Source of the DNA: Triops longicaudatus
Taxonomy: Eukaryota > Arthropoda > Branchiopoda > Notostraca > Triopsidae
Assembly (NCBI GenBank): GCA_022885665.1
Contig: JAGQDJ010000007.1
Coordinates: 372,001 to 436,000, forward strand
Direction: 5' to 3'
DNA length: 64,000 bases
Made by a program: the position numbers and the translations under genes. This document shows, piece by piece, positions 10,110 through 25,100 of this stretch. Position 1 is the first letter of the stretch. Every line of letters starts with the position of its first letter. The notes below the pieces were generated by a model. That model ran no database searches, was not told the DNA's origin, and was given only the letters and a program-made list of their open reading frames with translations.

Positions 10110-13100
10110 GTAAGTTTTCGCATTCTTTTCCGGGTTTGGAGATGCGTTACCGATTATGGGTCTCGAATGCAAAGCTCACAAATAGCAGACACGAAGAAAG
10201 GGTCATAGCATAATTTGGAAGCCTAAAGATTGCGGCCTGAGGAGCGTGTAGAGTTTAGGAGGCCATCATCTAGCGTACAGAAATGGTAAAAATGGGCTCG
10301 TTTTCCGCCCGGACGCTCTGAGATGACCTACTTAGAGGCCAGTTCCTTACCTTTTCCTTGATAGCGATGCCTCTGCTCATTAAGTATGCAAGAGCCGTGA
10401 CGTATTATATGCCTGATCCTTAGTTCAAGTCAGGCTGAGATCCTGAGAGAATTGCATTAACAGGCCAAATGGTTTTCTGAGGCGTCACCTTTTAGCCCAA
10501 ATTTTCTTTGGCTTTACAACCTTGTCTTGGAGATCTATTACAGCGACTTTTTTCTGTAAAACTTGCACAATTTTTTTTTTGCAGCAATATTCGATTCTAA
10601 CGATAATAAAAGCACTAGTTTCTTTTGGGAAATAAGCAATCTTGCACAACATTTTCGTTTTTTCGTGCGAAATATCAAATTCGAGGGATGATGTCAGTCT
10701 TGTGGGGAAACAAAATTGAAACTCGACAGCAAAGCAGGATTACCACCTCAAAGAGAATGAAGGTCGTCTTCAGGTGACTTCATCGGGTGAGGATGTGATG
10801 GATCCCCTTTCTTCCCACGTTGAATGCATGGACATCGAAAAAGATACATTAGGAAAAAAAGGCAGAAAAGAAAGCCAGACCACGTCAATCCACGAATTAA
10901 TTTCTGCCTATGGGGGTTAGTATCGAACTTCAAGGTTGAAGGAAATGCCAAAGTGCTATCCTAAAGCTTGAAAACTTCGTAAGTGTCGGTTTCCACCCTT
11001 TTAAAATTCTTAATCATGTAACGAATGAAAGAGGGAAGACGTCCGAATTGAAATAAAGCTTGCTCACGTTACACAGCAAAGCGTGTTGCCAACTTATCCG
11101 TGTATCCTACAGAAAAATTGGCATAAACACCAAAAAGTTGAGTAAGAATCTATAAACGTGGCTCGTTTTGATATTTTTTTCCGCATGAAAAGTCTTCCGA
11201 GTGGAAAACTAAGGTGTCGCTTACGAAGGGCGTAATTAAAGACAAAATCCTATTTCCTTGTTACTTTATTCAAAAGAAAAACACAAAAGGTCCCAAATCC
11301 GTGGAGGGACACGCTTGGAGACGCGCCGTGCTTAACCGTTTCGCCATAACAGAGGGTTTACTAACGATCAAAGCGTCAGTACTTTTGCTGCTACTGGTTT
11401 TTACCACAAAGAAACCTACGCGGAGCCACCGGAAGGCCGTTTCGTCAGAACATGAAAATGAAACCCAAGGATGCGTTTCGTCTCGGGTTCAAAATCTTCC
11501 TCTTTTAGCATTGCTACCTTGCCGTGACCTAAGTCAAGGTCAATGATTTCGTACTTTTGCACAAGTGGGAACGTTCTTAAAAGTGTTTTTCACTTGACTT
11601 CTTGTCTGCTTTTGCGAGTGTGCCAATAATATTTCTTTGGCTAGAACTCTTGTAAAGAGCTCTATTTGTCAGGAATACGTTGATTTTGGTTCTATTGGAA
11701 AAATGAATGATGAATTAATTAACGTTTTTCTTTTGATATTTTTAGATATTCGCCCAATCGGGTTCCAGATCGAATCCTTTACAACGAAGAGAAGTTTTCT
11801 TTTTACATTTAGAAGACGGCTATTTTGGCTGTCAAGTCAACGAGTCAGTAGATGTATTACAATTATTCGAACTTTCAAAATTGTGTGATGGTGTACCACA
11901 ATGTTTCTTGGGCTCGGATGAAAACCGAGCGCAGCTCAAATGCACCTGTAAGTAGAACTTCCATTATTTTCTCGACTCATTACAAGCGAAACCTCAAAAG
12001 TACAACTTTCACGAACTGTATTTCCTGTACATTACTTGAAACATCGTCCAAGTTTCTATTCAGATCCCTTATAAAGTGAAGCTTGACTTTAACAGAAAGT
12101 TCAGCTTCGAAAATTTAGTATCAACATATTCCCAAATTTAGTTGTTTTAACCAAAATAACTTTCATCAAGCAAACTAGTTTCCTATGTTTATTCTGCGTC
12201 GATTCAATCAAACTTTAACTGAAATGGATGAAAAGCCCAAGTGGATTTCTGGAAATGTAATCTTGGCCTATATTCCTTTGCGTGGGTAGTTAAAATAATT
12301 CATGGGGACTGTCATGTGTCCTTCGCCTCGTTTTCCCCAACCAGTCCCTTTCAACTTTAAAAACAAACAGCGAACATTTTCTACTACTATTGGAAGCACA
12401 TAACATGGTTGTGAATTTTGCGATTTTTTTTTCCAGCGGATTGTCCATTGACAACCGGGAAACGGTGCATAAACGGAGCCTGTCTCGATCATCAGTGCCA
12501 CTGTAATGATGGTTACAACGGCTGTGGCTGCGAAAGCCCAGGTAAGAAATAATTTCCCCCCTTTTTTCGCTTTTTTTCATTTGATCTGTAAAGTTATCCC
12601 ACAAAAGGATCATGACTCATCGTCTTGAGTATTTCAACCGTTTTTTAGGGTGCATTGGCATTTTTGTAAAGTTTCACGGTTATCTTAGCTCAGCGTTCGA
12701 ATATATTTCTCAGAAGTTTTTTTTTTTTTTTTTTTTTTAATGTAAAGGTATCTTTTTACAGAGACTTTCTAGCCAGTTTTACCGGTTTGGAAAATTATGT
12801 AAACTCTTCATCCCCAGGCTTGCCGAACTTTGCATACGAAGCTCTTTTGCCAAACATGTTTCCCTTAGAAAATTAACAAGCTTAGAGAAATACCATAATA
12901 TTTCTAGATTTTTTTTATGAATTATGTTCTAAAATGCACTTTATTTTCCTTGTATTTTGTGGCACTTACAGATGAGAACGAGTGTAAGTACCGACCTTGC
13001 GATGTCTTCGCAAAGTGTACCAACACTCTAGGCAGTTTCTATTGTTCCTGTTATCCTGGTTACTCCGGAGACGGCTTTAGCTGTACAGGTAAGTCCCAAG

Positions 13101-16100
13101 TTTGTTAATGTCAGCTACCCACGCGCTTTCAGCGCCTCGTTCGAAAAAAAGAACGCCAGTTCTGATCAGCAATTCTTCCTACGTTTCATCTTACACCACT
13201 CTTATACTGTTGCCTCAATTAACGAAAATTGGGCAGTCATTTCTAAACTTAGAACAAACAATGCCTTGGTCGTCGAAACTTTCTTTTCAATCACGAATAA
13301 AAAGCAAACTTAGTATAGGAATTAAAAACTGCCTCAAGTAAAATAATGTCTGAAAACGCTATTGAAAATCCGAAAATTTCTCCTAAGCCTCCAAACGAAG
13401 TAAAAGGAAAGTCATCAAAGAATCACCCCGAAAGGAAGATTCGATGACAAATTTACAAATGTTCCGACCTTGGAACGTCGAAAATGTCAAGCTATTGTTG
13501 CCTCATAAGGGCGAGCAATATGATAATAACGGAATTTTGGAACATCAGTAGGTTACGGGATGTAAAATTGTAGGGTGTAGCTTTAGGGAGTATTACATAC
13601 TGTGTCTGTGTTTGTGGGCTAGTCGACTAGCCAAGGCTGGGAGAGACAAGAAAAAGAGGACAGGCAATCCAAATATGGGCGTTTAACAGTCTGCCGTAGA
13701 AGGAAATCTTTCCGTTGGGTTCTTTAAGTGATGAACCAGCGTTTGGAGGCTAGAAAGGTTTCAAATTCCTCCTCAGAGGGTCTTCTTCTACTTGAGACTT
13801 GGACAACCTTACGTAAGATTTTTCCACGACTAAACGTTTCCCTCTAACAAGCCAAATGAGCTAAACAAAGCAATATGCTTTTACCTAACGACTTACGCCG
13901 CGGGCAAACAGGCGTGAAAGATGGTTCGGGCTAAAGAAAACAACGCCTACACTCTACCTTAAAGTACTGCAATCTAGAGAATTTCCAGGCCTTGGATGAA
14001 GGGGAGAAGATACAGTAAGGTATATTAAGGAAAACGTGTAAGACATTCGTGAGAGCGGACGTGTCCATCCAAAACTGGACTATTATTTGAGAATGTCTGG
14101 GAGAACTCTTTCGTTAGTTTTTGACAGTTCTTAAACGTAATACAAAAGAGAATCGTGAGAAGTTGTCCAGCAAATACATACAAGCGAATCCTTGGACACG
14201 TCGTTTGTCAAGGTGCGGACCAGGTTTTGCACCGATTTTGGAAGTACTAGGAAGTTGCACTCCTCGAATAAGACCGGATTTTGTCCCCATACATGGCAGG
14301 GAAGGTACATGAATATGTATGGCGTAGGGAAGTTTGGGTAACGCTTAGCATCAAGGGACTATTTGCACAAAAGGGTTGAGAATGTTGATGAATCTTAACA
14401 GTCAACTTTACTTAACAGGGTGGACTTTTATATGGGCGGTATGCTTTATTTATGCCTATTGCATATTGCGCTACAGATTTTGTACAGTCCTACAATAGGA
14501 CATTTATTGGTGTCTTTTTGGTCTTTTGAGTACTTTTCAAGGTCATTGGGTAGCAATAAAGATCAACAAGATTTAAAGAAACTTCAAAGCATTCGGAGCT
14601 GAATGTCAAGAACGGGGGCTCTTAACGTAGTAAAATTATATCGATGAGCTCTGGACCGTACATGCATTGTCGTTAAAAGCGGACTCTCGACATGTCAGGT
14701 ATCGTTATAAATGTTCTGCAGTGTATGTAGATGGAGAAGCCCGAGGATGATTCATCTGAAGTTTTCGCTGTTCGTGAACTTTCACAGTTACGAAATTCAT
14801 GGCTCGAAAACTTTCTTTCAGTTCCAAATGTTGCTGAAAAGGAAAGCGAAGCTTAAGCACGAATAGGACCGTTACCGTTTAAGTCCAAACATGTTTATTA
14901 ATTGTGATAATTACCTTTCGCTCATTTTTTTCGCTTGTGTACTAGTATTCGGCCGGTGATTCCAACGTGCAAACTTGCTAGTCCTGTCCACGTTGAAGTC
15001 GCCAACTTAAAGGCGTCGTGATTTGAGCATTACCTTTCTTTCGAGATCTGCTGTTGCTAGAGTTTAAACATGGAGAAGAGGTAGACGTAGACTCTAATTT
15101 TAACATCATTTTGCTGTGTTCAGCTGGTGGCGCGAACTAGCATGCAGCTTTGCTGTACTGAACTGTACTCGTCATTTGTTTTCATTTAGCAATGGTTACT
15201 AACAATGGATTGCAGTATCCGCCGAGGAACTTTTCACGGGAGAAATTTTTTTGTAGTCTTGTGCCGAGTGTTCAAGACAGAGACTGTTTGCTCGGGTCGA
15301 ATCTTTTCAACTGTGCAATACAGTCGTTGTGCGCGCGTTCAAATGACCAGTTCTAGAACGTCGTGACTTAAGCATTACTCATCTTAAGAAGATTCAGTCT
15401 CGTTATTCTTAGCATTTTGAAGGTTTAGGAAAGTGAAGTCCTAGAAAAGAATGCTTGTAGGATGTTTGTTAAATCCAGAAAATTCGTTAACCAAAGCGCT
15501 TTAGGCCTAGATGACTTGACAAGTAGACCTTCATGCAGCAGTTGAGTGGTTGGCGTCTTGTTGTGTTTGGTAGGCTTACGCGGTTTTTACTCTCGCTTTT
15601 CGTTGCACTGGCGCTTCTGAAAATTGGATGATGCCCAAAGGCAAGGCCAAGTTTAACTTTTTATTGTCCCTTAAAATTTCTCCCCAAAAAAGCAACCTTC
15701 TGTTCCGTCACTGAGCACGTTATTCATCTCGGAATAGTTCTAACCTTCACCTTTGTGTCTCGATTGCATTCATTACGCAAATCATACTTACTTTTTTGGT
15801 TTTTGTGACCACTTGCAACCCTCTACTTATTCTCTTTGACACTTTTTGTAAATTCAAAAATTTCCTTTCTTCCTGCAGGGAAGCCACACCGTATTTTCCT
15901 AGCGCTTTGCTTATAAACTTGGCTTGGATTTAAAAAACAGTAACTTTATCGTTACACGCAAGCTTAAAAAAAAAGACTCCAGCTTGGCTCATCTTTGCAT
16001 TTTGTGAGGAAAAAAGTCCCAAGCCGGCAGCGGTCTTCACTCTTCTTCTCGTTTCAAGGTCGATGAACGTTACCATGACACTTGAAATGCAATCTCGGGC

Positions 16101-19100
16101 GGAAAAAAAGCGAAAGTTACCTGTATATAGTTGGTAACAATTCGAATGACGCGTTAGAATCGTTTTCAAAGGATACTAAATCGTTGTTAATTTTCGTGAT
16201 GAAACCAGGACGAAAGTCACGCTTAAGCGCAAGTTGAGCGCGTGCTTTAGCTTTTGTCTCTGTCCATTTTCTTTGTTTTTTTCCTCTTTTTTTATTGCTT
16301 CACCCACCCAACGTTTCAAGCAAGTTTGGCGATTAACACGATCCCAAGGACGTTCCAGAAACTTTGGCCTATAACAAGCGCATTAACTCAAGCTTGAAAA
16401 TTTTGCCTCATTATTTACACTTCAGATTATTACCTAAATGTTTCAAAGTACTTGCCACAAGGAAAACATATTTTTTAATGAGAATTTTCGTATTACCTTG
16501 TCAAGGAACTGTGAACTGGCGTTATGTTAACAGAAAACTTACTCTAGAACCGTTTTATAAACTCGATTGCACATTTCAAAGTTTAAGTACTAGAATTTAA
16601 TTCCTCAAAGTGTTACAATGTAAGAATAATGAAAAAGTAAAAACAAGGAGCAATATTTCCGTTTGTTAAAGCATGCAACGGAAATCGTAATTGTTTGCTG
16701 GTAAAAACAACAAGTGTATTGCTTCACTGTATTGCCGACAATTTCCAAAAACCATCACGACCGTTAATTTCCCTTTTGCCAATGATGTCAAAAACGGGGC
16801 TAAATGACTTTCTTAAGCTTCATGCACCCCCTTGTTACCTTTCTTGATTGATTCTAAACGACTGCTTTCCGAACTGACAATATGATTAGCCATCAGGGAC
16901 AAACGGTATCCAGTACCGTCGTCTGCCAAATTGTGGTTCTTAGATATATTTCTTCACGAATTTACCCCTTTGTGCAAACCGAGCATGACTCTTTTTCCCA
17001 TGAAGGAGGAGGTTAGTGGGGGTGGAGAAAATTATTTTCTCTTCATCCGTTTCCCATCGCGTGTTTTGCACCCCTTTGTAACCTTTCTCTTCCTTGGACG
17101 ATTTCTTCACCACGAAGAAATTTCCACCCTCTTACCGACGCCAATTACGAATAAACAGTCATTAGTTTGTACATGATTGCAAACTGAGTCGCAGTTGACA
17201 CACAAAAAGTTTGGGAATGAGGTCATCGACATCACTAAGAGACGTTGCTCTTCAGTTAACTGTTAAGAAAAAAGATAAAGGGTTTTATTTTCATAGGTAC
17301 TGGACGTTGCAACGTACAGGGAAAAAATCATAAAGTGAAGCGCTTTGTTCTACTGATGATGGCGAACAGAAAACAGAGGAACTTTAGCTATCTAAAACGT
17401 GTTCTGTGAGATAAGAAAATCCCTCCCGGGTGTTTTCTTATTTTGAACTACCTACACAATTCCGCTGGTCAGGATTGTAACATTCGTTTTTTTTGGGGGG
17501 GTGGGGGGACCAAATGAAGTACTGCCCCGAGCATGGCAACTTCCCTCAAGCAAGAGGAAGGTGTTGAACTGAGCAGTGAGAAAACGCGAAACACTTTCGT
17601 CTAATTCTCGCAGAAAGTTCTTGCTTGAAGAATCCGAAGAAAAATTTAAGGTAATTACGGCACCAAATTACAGAAAGGCAATTTTTTTGAGCCGGAAAGA
17701 GGGAAAATTTGGTAATTTGGAATGTGTAAAGGACACATAATTTGCAGTTTACTGGTAAGGGTGTGAAGAACAGAAGTTTCTTCCCGACAATGGTGTGAAG
17801 CTTCTCGGAGGAAAAGACAATACGGATTACATGTGCGCAATAAGAACATGCAATTTCAATGATAAAGCATGCGCAACTTAAATTGTCCACTTACGAACGA
17901 AACGCGACAAATGATCGAGGTTTGAATGGTTAGTTTCCAAAATCCAAGCAGAGGTAACGATGGGGTTGCCGTTTTCTGCATCGCTGTAATAGGAACACTT
18001 CTAAACGAAGGACTTAGTCAAAATGAACAACAAAGTCTGGAGTATCTTCGAAGAATGTGTCAAGCTTGGCGTTAGATTAATAAAAAGCAAAAAGTGGGAC
18101 ATTACCAAAAAGCTCACGATGATGTAAATTGAAGTTTGCAAAGGGAGTTCAATAACATTCTTGCAGCAACGAAAGTTCATCTGAATTCTTTTGGCCAATG
18201 GGGCTTTTTTTTACGGAATGCAGTAGTAGAAAGAACGTCAGGACAAACTTGGACCCATTGAAAAGGATCCGGTTTATGACAAGAGACGCAGAGTCTGCGT
18301 TCAAATCTTGTTTTAACTCCTTGGGCTCTATTTTCTATGGGTTACTAACCTTTTAAGGCGGCAAAAGGGACCAGGAGCAACTTGTTCCTGTTTTTATTTA
18401 CTTTTTGCGTTATTTTGTTTATTTGCATTTTGTTTGGAAGAATTTTCGTTGATCAAAGAAATTTGACAAGAACACCAAGCTTCGGTGACTTGACTGAAAG
18501 ACGCTTTGTTTGCGATTAATTCCAAAACGGAGCAACTAATTTACCGTTAAATCAAACTTTTGAGACGGCCACAGTGATAATTGTAACACACATTTCATTG
18601 ACGAAACCCTTACTTTTCTACGCAGCTTAGTTCAACTCGCTTTGCAAAACGTTATTTAAAGGCTTCAACTATGTTTTGTGCGGTTTCAATAGTTACCGTA
18701 AAGAAACAATGGTAACAGAGACGAACTAGACTCGTAAAGCATCATATTCGAACGTTTCAAACTGAACATTGCAATATAGTACAGAAAAACTAATTTTTAC
18801 TTTTCCTTATGTAATTTTACTTTCTAGTGAAAAGTTATCTAATGACTTTGCTAATGACTCTCAGAGTTTATAGGACCTAATTTGTAAGTATTACGCGCTT
18901 CAGCTTCTATCAGGGGTTAGGTTTACGAGACTTCAGTAGTTCAGGAAATAGCCAGGAGGAACCTAAGGCAGGTAGAGTTCACGTTCTACATTCAGAGGTA
19001 GCATCTTCATCATTCCGTTCTTCTGCTTTTCCTTCCATTTACCTAATTTCCTAAAAAGGCGTTTACTAGAGAAAGCTGGCTAGCTTTGCTGAGATGCCAA

Positions 19101-22100
19101 AAAGTTTTTAGTTCAACCTAATACGTATTTTTTCTCAAAACCAAATTTACCAACTTAAAATATTTTCTCCAACGGTGCCTTTCAGTTCAAATCATCGGAA
19201 GAATAGGGATTTTTTCGGGATTTTTATGATTCCCTTTTTTTCTGAGATAAAGGAAAACTTCGGTGGAAGGTTGGATTAACAGGAATCATGGCAAGTCAAG
19301 GAGTTTTTCGACCAATTGGGCGTTTTCTTATTCTGGTATGGGGTGAAGATTACGGGGTGGAGCACAGTTGATGTACCGTGTAACCGCGCCAAGCACACAA
19401 GCTCGAAGATTTCACCTTCGTTTTTAGGAATAAAGCCCGAACCTAACACACCCAAACTGAAATTGCGAGGACTATGTGACTAATGCGAAGGAGTAATTTT
19501 TGGTATCTGGAAATTTCTCCTTCATTTTCCAGTTTCTTGGGCGCCGTATTAAGGCTTCAGAGACGAGAATATGTGTCTTTCTTGACAAAACCAAATAGGC
19601 AATATTTGGGATTGGTTGATGACATACTTTTCACTGGCCAAAGCCGCCCAAGGGTTTTCAAGGCTTGGATTGCCTCACGTATGGAGGAAGTGGTTCAGTG
19701 AAGGGAGAAAGGATGCTAAAGTGTTGCGCTGATTTTCAACACCTGCGAAAACTTTCCTTTGTTTTACTATGAAAAAGACTTCGATTCCAAAATGTATGAA
19801 GCTTGTCGAAAATTGCTGATCGGAAATGATGAAGCTCGTTTTGAAAGCATTAAAATTGGCAAAGGGGATTGTTACTTATTGTCATTTTGTTTTTTAACGG
19901 TTTTAGATATTGATGAGTGCCAAAACCCCGAAATTGCGGGTAAATGCGTCGAGAACGCTGAATGTTGTAATTACCCAGGTCATTACGCTTGCAAGTGTAA
20001 ATCCGGGTACGAAGGAGACGGCGAATTCGAGTGTAAAGGTAAATGGCCTCCTTTGGTAAAGAAGTGCACCGGAAATCTGGGCTGAAACTTTTGACTTTCC
20101 AATTCCGTTTATATCCATTTTATTTATTTGTGTAGATTTGATTAATTTTCTTTTCTTTTAGATATTAATGAGTGTGCGCAGGGTACACCAGTATGCGGTT
20201 CTAACGCCGTTTGTGAAAATTTACCAGGCAATCATACATGTCATTGTTTACCTGGCTACGCCGGAAATCCCTACGATGGGGTAATACAATGGGATGTTTT
20301 ATTTAATGGTTGTGGTAATTAATATTCGTGGTTGTCTTTTTCAGTGCGTGAATATCAACGAGTGCGAAGAGTTGCCCGGAGCCTGTGGACCGCATGCAAA
20401 TTGTAGAGACACGGTTGGAGGTCACGTTTGCGAGTGTCCACTTGGTTTCCAAGGCGATCCTTATACTGGATGCATAGGTAACGAAGAATAACTTGATTTA
20501 TGAGCCAGTTTTTTTTTTATTTTTTTTTTTGAGCTTTTATCCTTCTCCTGGCTTAATCACTGTCTTTCGAACACCCAGTTGACCTTGGTTTTAACGTGTT
20601 CCAATTTGTTTGCAGATATTGACGAATGCAAAAGCAACCCTTGCGGCGGTAATGCCACTTGTACCGACTTGCCAGGAGGTTTCCAATGTACTTGCAAAGA
20701 GGATTACACCGGAGACGCCTATACAGGCTGCGTCGGTAAGTTTGTCCTGTGGTGAAAAAAATCCAATTGAGCACAGCTTACTAAATAAACTAACGCTTTT
20801 TAAAATGAAAGTAGTTTTCGTAAAGGCTTTATACATATTTAAGTTGCTTATAAGTGCATGGAAACTTCGTGATTTAAAAAAAAATGGAATAGCTTAAATA
20901 ACCGAAAAACAGAATTTGGTACGTACATTCAATGTCCGACGTACAAGATTCCTTGTGAATAGTTTCCAACGTGGGTGGGCACTACGGGGATAATTTGTAG
21001 TTTTGAATAACAATAGGGTCTTCCGTGGAAAAAGCAGGGCAGCACTAAATATAGCTCTCATGTTTAATGCATTGTATGTATTTCTGTTACAGATATCGAT
21101 GAGTGTACTGCTCTGTCCAAACCGTGTGGCGAATTCGCCGTGTGCGAAAACGGAGTCCCAGGCTATACCTGTCTGTGTCCGCAAGGCTACATTGGGAAAC
21201 CTGACCCGACTATTGCTTGTGAACAGGTACATTCAACTACTAATTGTTGAGGAAATTCGAGAAGTGAATGCAAATAACAATCATTAATGGTTGTCTGATT
21301 CTAATTAGGCCGACGTGGAAACCCTTTGCAAATCCAATTTCGATTGCGTCAACAATGCTGAATGTATTGATTACCAATGCTTTTGCCGCGAAGGATTTGT
21401 TGCCCAGGGTGCTTCGTGCGTTGGTATGTCTTGAAATACCGTCAAGGGTTAGCCGAATAACTCTTATCTTCTGTTTTATTGTAGATGTTGATGAGTGTGC
21501 AGCAACACCTTACCCATGTGGTGAACGTGCCAGCTGTATCAACGTAGTGGGTACTTTCCGTTGCGTCTGCGACAACGGTTTAGTGGGAAATCCTCCTCAA
21601 GCACCTTGCAAAGGTGAATTTCCAGCATTATATTTTTTTCAGTCATATATTATATATATTTTTTTACATTAGCCCCTTGCGAAGAGATCAGCTGCGGTAG
21701 TCACGCTACTTGCAAAGTCAAGAACGACGAAGCATATTGTGTTTGCAATGATGGTTGGACTTATAATCCACTCAATATTTCCGCTGGCTGTATTGGTATG
21801 TATTCGTTTCATTACGTGTTAACAAAACCTCAAGGAAAGTTCGAAATTTTGACAGACTGCTAATAATTGTTTGAGAAATTATTTACACAACATTGTGTAT
21901 GTGCTGAATCTCGCCAAAGCTCATACACCTCAATTGGTGATATTATTACTTTTGGTGGGCTAAACAGAACGTATTTTATATTTCCAGATATCGACGAGTG
22001 TGACGTCACCGATGGACCTTACGGCTATTGCGGTGAAAACGCTTTGTGCACCAATACACCAGGCTCTTTTTCCTGCACGTGCCCTCCCGGTTTCACCGGC

Positions 22101-25100
22101 GATAGTCGCATTAAATGCACAGGTACGTTGTTTTCTACTTCTGTGGTTCGATTTCTTAACTGAACATAAAATTCTTGTATTTCCAGATATCGATGAGTGT
22201 CAATTCCCCGGCAATTGCCCTACAGGCACATGCACCAACACACCTGGATCTTTTTCCTGTGAAGTGGTTGCGGTTCGATGTGACAACGACGACAATTGTG
22301 CTGGTAACGCCATCTGCGAACCCTCGCAAGAATGCATGTGCCCTGAACCGAATGTTGGACCGGACTGTCGCCGTAAGTTTTTAAATATTCGTTACATTCT
22401 ATTTTTTTTCTTGTGCACAATTTTCTCATGCATGAAAGGAAATGTTGAATTTAATTGAAACTTTTACCTCTCAATTTAGATCCTTGTGAAGAAATGACAT
22501 GCACAGCCAATGCAGAATGTATGCTCATCAATGGAAAACCCAAATGCATGTGTTCTCCTGGGTTTACGGGTAATTAATTCTTATCGGCATTTAATGTTTA
22601 CACAGCTGTAATGCTGTAATGATTATTGAACAGGCTTGCAAAACGGCATCGGTGGCTGTCGTGACATCGACGAATGCGCCGCTGGCGCCAACCCTTGCGG
22701 ACCTAACGCAATTTGTCGCAACGAGCCTGGACACTTCGCCTGCATTTGCCCTAACGGCTACCAAGGTGATCCCTACAAGACCGGCTGCGTCGCAATTTCG
22801 ACTCCTCCCAGTTGCGGAGTTGACAAGCCTTGTCCTCCTGGTGAAGTTTGCACCCAAGGCAAATGCGTCTGTGCCCGAGGTTGGGTACGTGAAAACGGCG
22901 TCTGCCGAGACATTAACGAATGCTTGGAAGTCACCGATCGTCCCGCTTGCGGTTTTCGCGCTGTTTGTAAAAATCTTCCAGGATCTTACGCTTGCGACTG
23001 TCCTGCTGGCTTCTACGGGAACCCATACTCTAGCTGTGATGGTACGTCCTTGCGTACATTCTTTTCACCCATTTCTCTAAAAATTCCGAACCTTCATTAT
23101 CCCTTTGTTACCAAGATATTTTTTCTCTCCTTGAGTAGTTTAAGATTTTAATTAATCTCGTTTTCTTCGAAAATTCTTGCTAACAGAATGCGACAGCGTC
23201 GAGTGTCGCTGCCGACCTCCGTATCAAGTAGTGGGCGGAACTTGCTTGCTCTCCGGCTGCTCCAAAGACAACCCCTCTTCCTGCCCGTCCGGCGCTGAAT
23301 GTATTACTGTCACCGGAGGATTGAGTTACTGCGCATGCCCAGCGGGTTTCCGATCTAACCCTGACGGCTCTTGCTCCGACATCGAGTAAGACATCTTCAG
23401 TATTATATGAAAATTAATTTTTGAATTAACAACCACTGTAAATTGATTAATGGTCAAAGGAAGTTTTAGATTGTATTTTTCACGTTATTGATTTTCTAAA
23501 TTTATTGCTGCGTAGTGAGTGTAAGGAAACTCCTGAAGTATGCGGTAGCGTGGGTACTTTCTGTACCAACACCATCGGCTCTTACCGTTGTCACTGCATT
23601 GCTGGACTGACTGGTGATCCCTATAAGGGCATTTGCTCAGCCGATCAGGTGCGCTGCGTGACAGACTTAGATTGTTCCAACAACGAGAAATGTGTCCAAC
23701 CAGGAGAATGTATCTGCCCCCCGCCTTATTACACCGACACCGAGGATGGCAATCGATGCAAAAGTACGAGAAATTACTCTTTGCTTTAAATGCAATTCAT
23801 ATTAATGTTTGGATTACTTTTCATTAGGCCCTTGCGAACGCTTGGCATGTGGCGTCAACGCCAAATGCAGTCCTACCGATCCACCAGCTTGTCACTGTCT
23901 TCCGGGATATACTGGCAATCCTCAGTTAGCGTGTTACGACGTCGATGAATGCCGTGATAACCCATGCGCGCCTGGCGCCCAGTGCATTAACGAAAACGGA
24001 GGCTTCAAGTGCAGATGTCCTTCGGGCTTGGAAGGTGATCCTTACCATGGCGGATGTGAGTTACTGATTCTTACGACAATTTTGCGTTGTTTTATTACTT
24101 TGATCAATCCGTAAAGTGAATTGGAGAAACATAGTGTTAATGAACGTCATTTGTTCGTTTTTAGGCCGTGGAGAAGCGAGAGCAGAGTGTACCGTTGATG
24201 CGGATTGTGCTAACCAACTAACGTGCGTGCAAGGAACTTGTATCAACCCATGTGACGCGTTGCCCTGTGGTGAAAACGCAGTTTGCGAACCTGAGGACCA
24301 CGCGGCGTGGTGCCGATGTTTACCTGGATTCCGCGAAGGTCCCAACGGAGCTTGCATTTCCAGTAAGTCATGATGTTTTAATTCTCGTAAATAACCCTAA
24401 TACACCGCAAACAATACTTTTGAAGAGTTAACCCCAAGAGCGTATAATTGATTCATTTTCCCCTGTTTGGATTTAACTACATTTCTCTTTTTAAATTATA
24501 GTGTGTGACGGCGTTTTGTGCGGTGAAAACGCACGGTGCTTGGTAGGTGTAGATGGTGTCACCACCTGCGCTTGCTTGGAAGGTTACAACGGCAACCCGT
24601 TCCCCGGAGGTGCTTGTGTCCGCGATGTATGTTCTGCTTCCAAACCTTGCCAAGATCCACAAGTTTGCGTCTCTGGCCGGTGCAAGGAGCGTTGCGAGGG
24701 CGTGGTTTGCGGTGTGGGTGCCAAGTGTGACAAGTTAACCAATCGTTGCGTCTGCTTCGACTACCATATCGGCAACCCCGAACTGTTGTGCGTTCCGCCT
24801 GTTCTGCCTCCGGTTTGCTCCCCAAATGGTTGCGGAGCAAATGCACATTGTGAATACGGCTCACCGATCAACCGTTGCGTGTGTAACGCAGGTTTTGGAG
24901 GCAATCCGTACGAAGGATGTGCCAAAACTGCCACATGTGATGAAATGAAATGCGGAACACAAGCCATCTGCAAACCGGGCGTTAATCGCGTCGACTGCGC
25001 TTGTCCAGTCGGCTATCAAGGCAATCCTTTCGTCGCTTGCGAAGGTAAAGGCAAAAACCAGACACATTAAATCTATCCTCACCAGCTTTTCATATCTAAT

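Noticed and set aside
11214..11546. 110-codon plus-strand frame with a hydrophobic patch, possible separate signal-bearing exon
   Set aside because: It lies in the intron between signal-peptide exon 1 and exon 2, has no Cys pattern and would disrupt the phase of the otherwise consistent join.
13102..19701. Several 60-110 codon frames in the 6.8-kb intron considered as missing EGF exons
   Set aside because: None has the Cys spacing, DIDEC start or phase 1-1 boundaries shown by every neighbouring exon.
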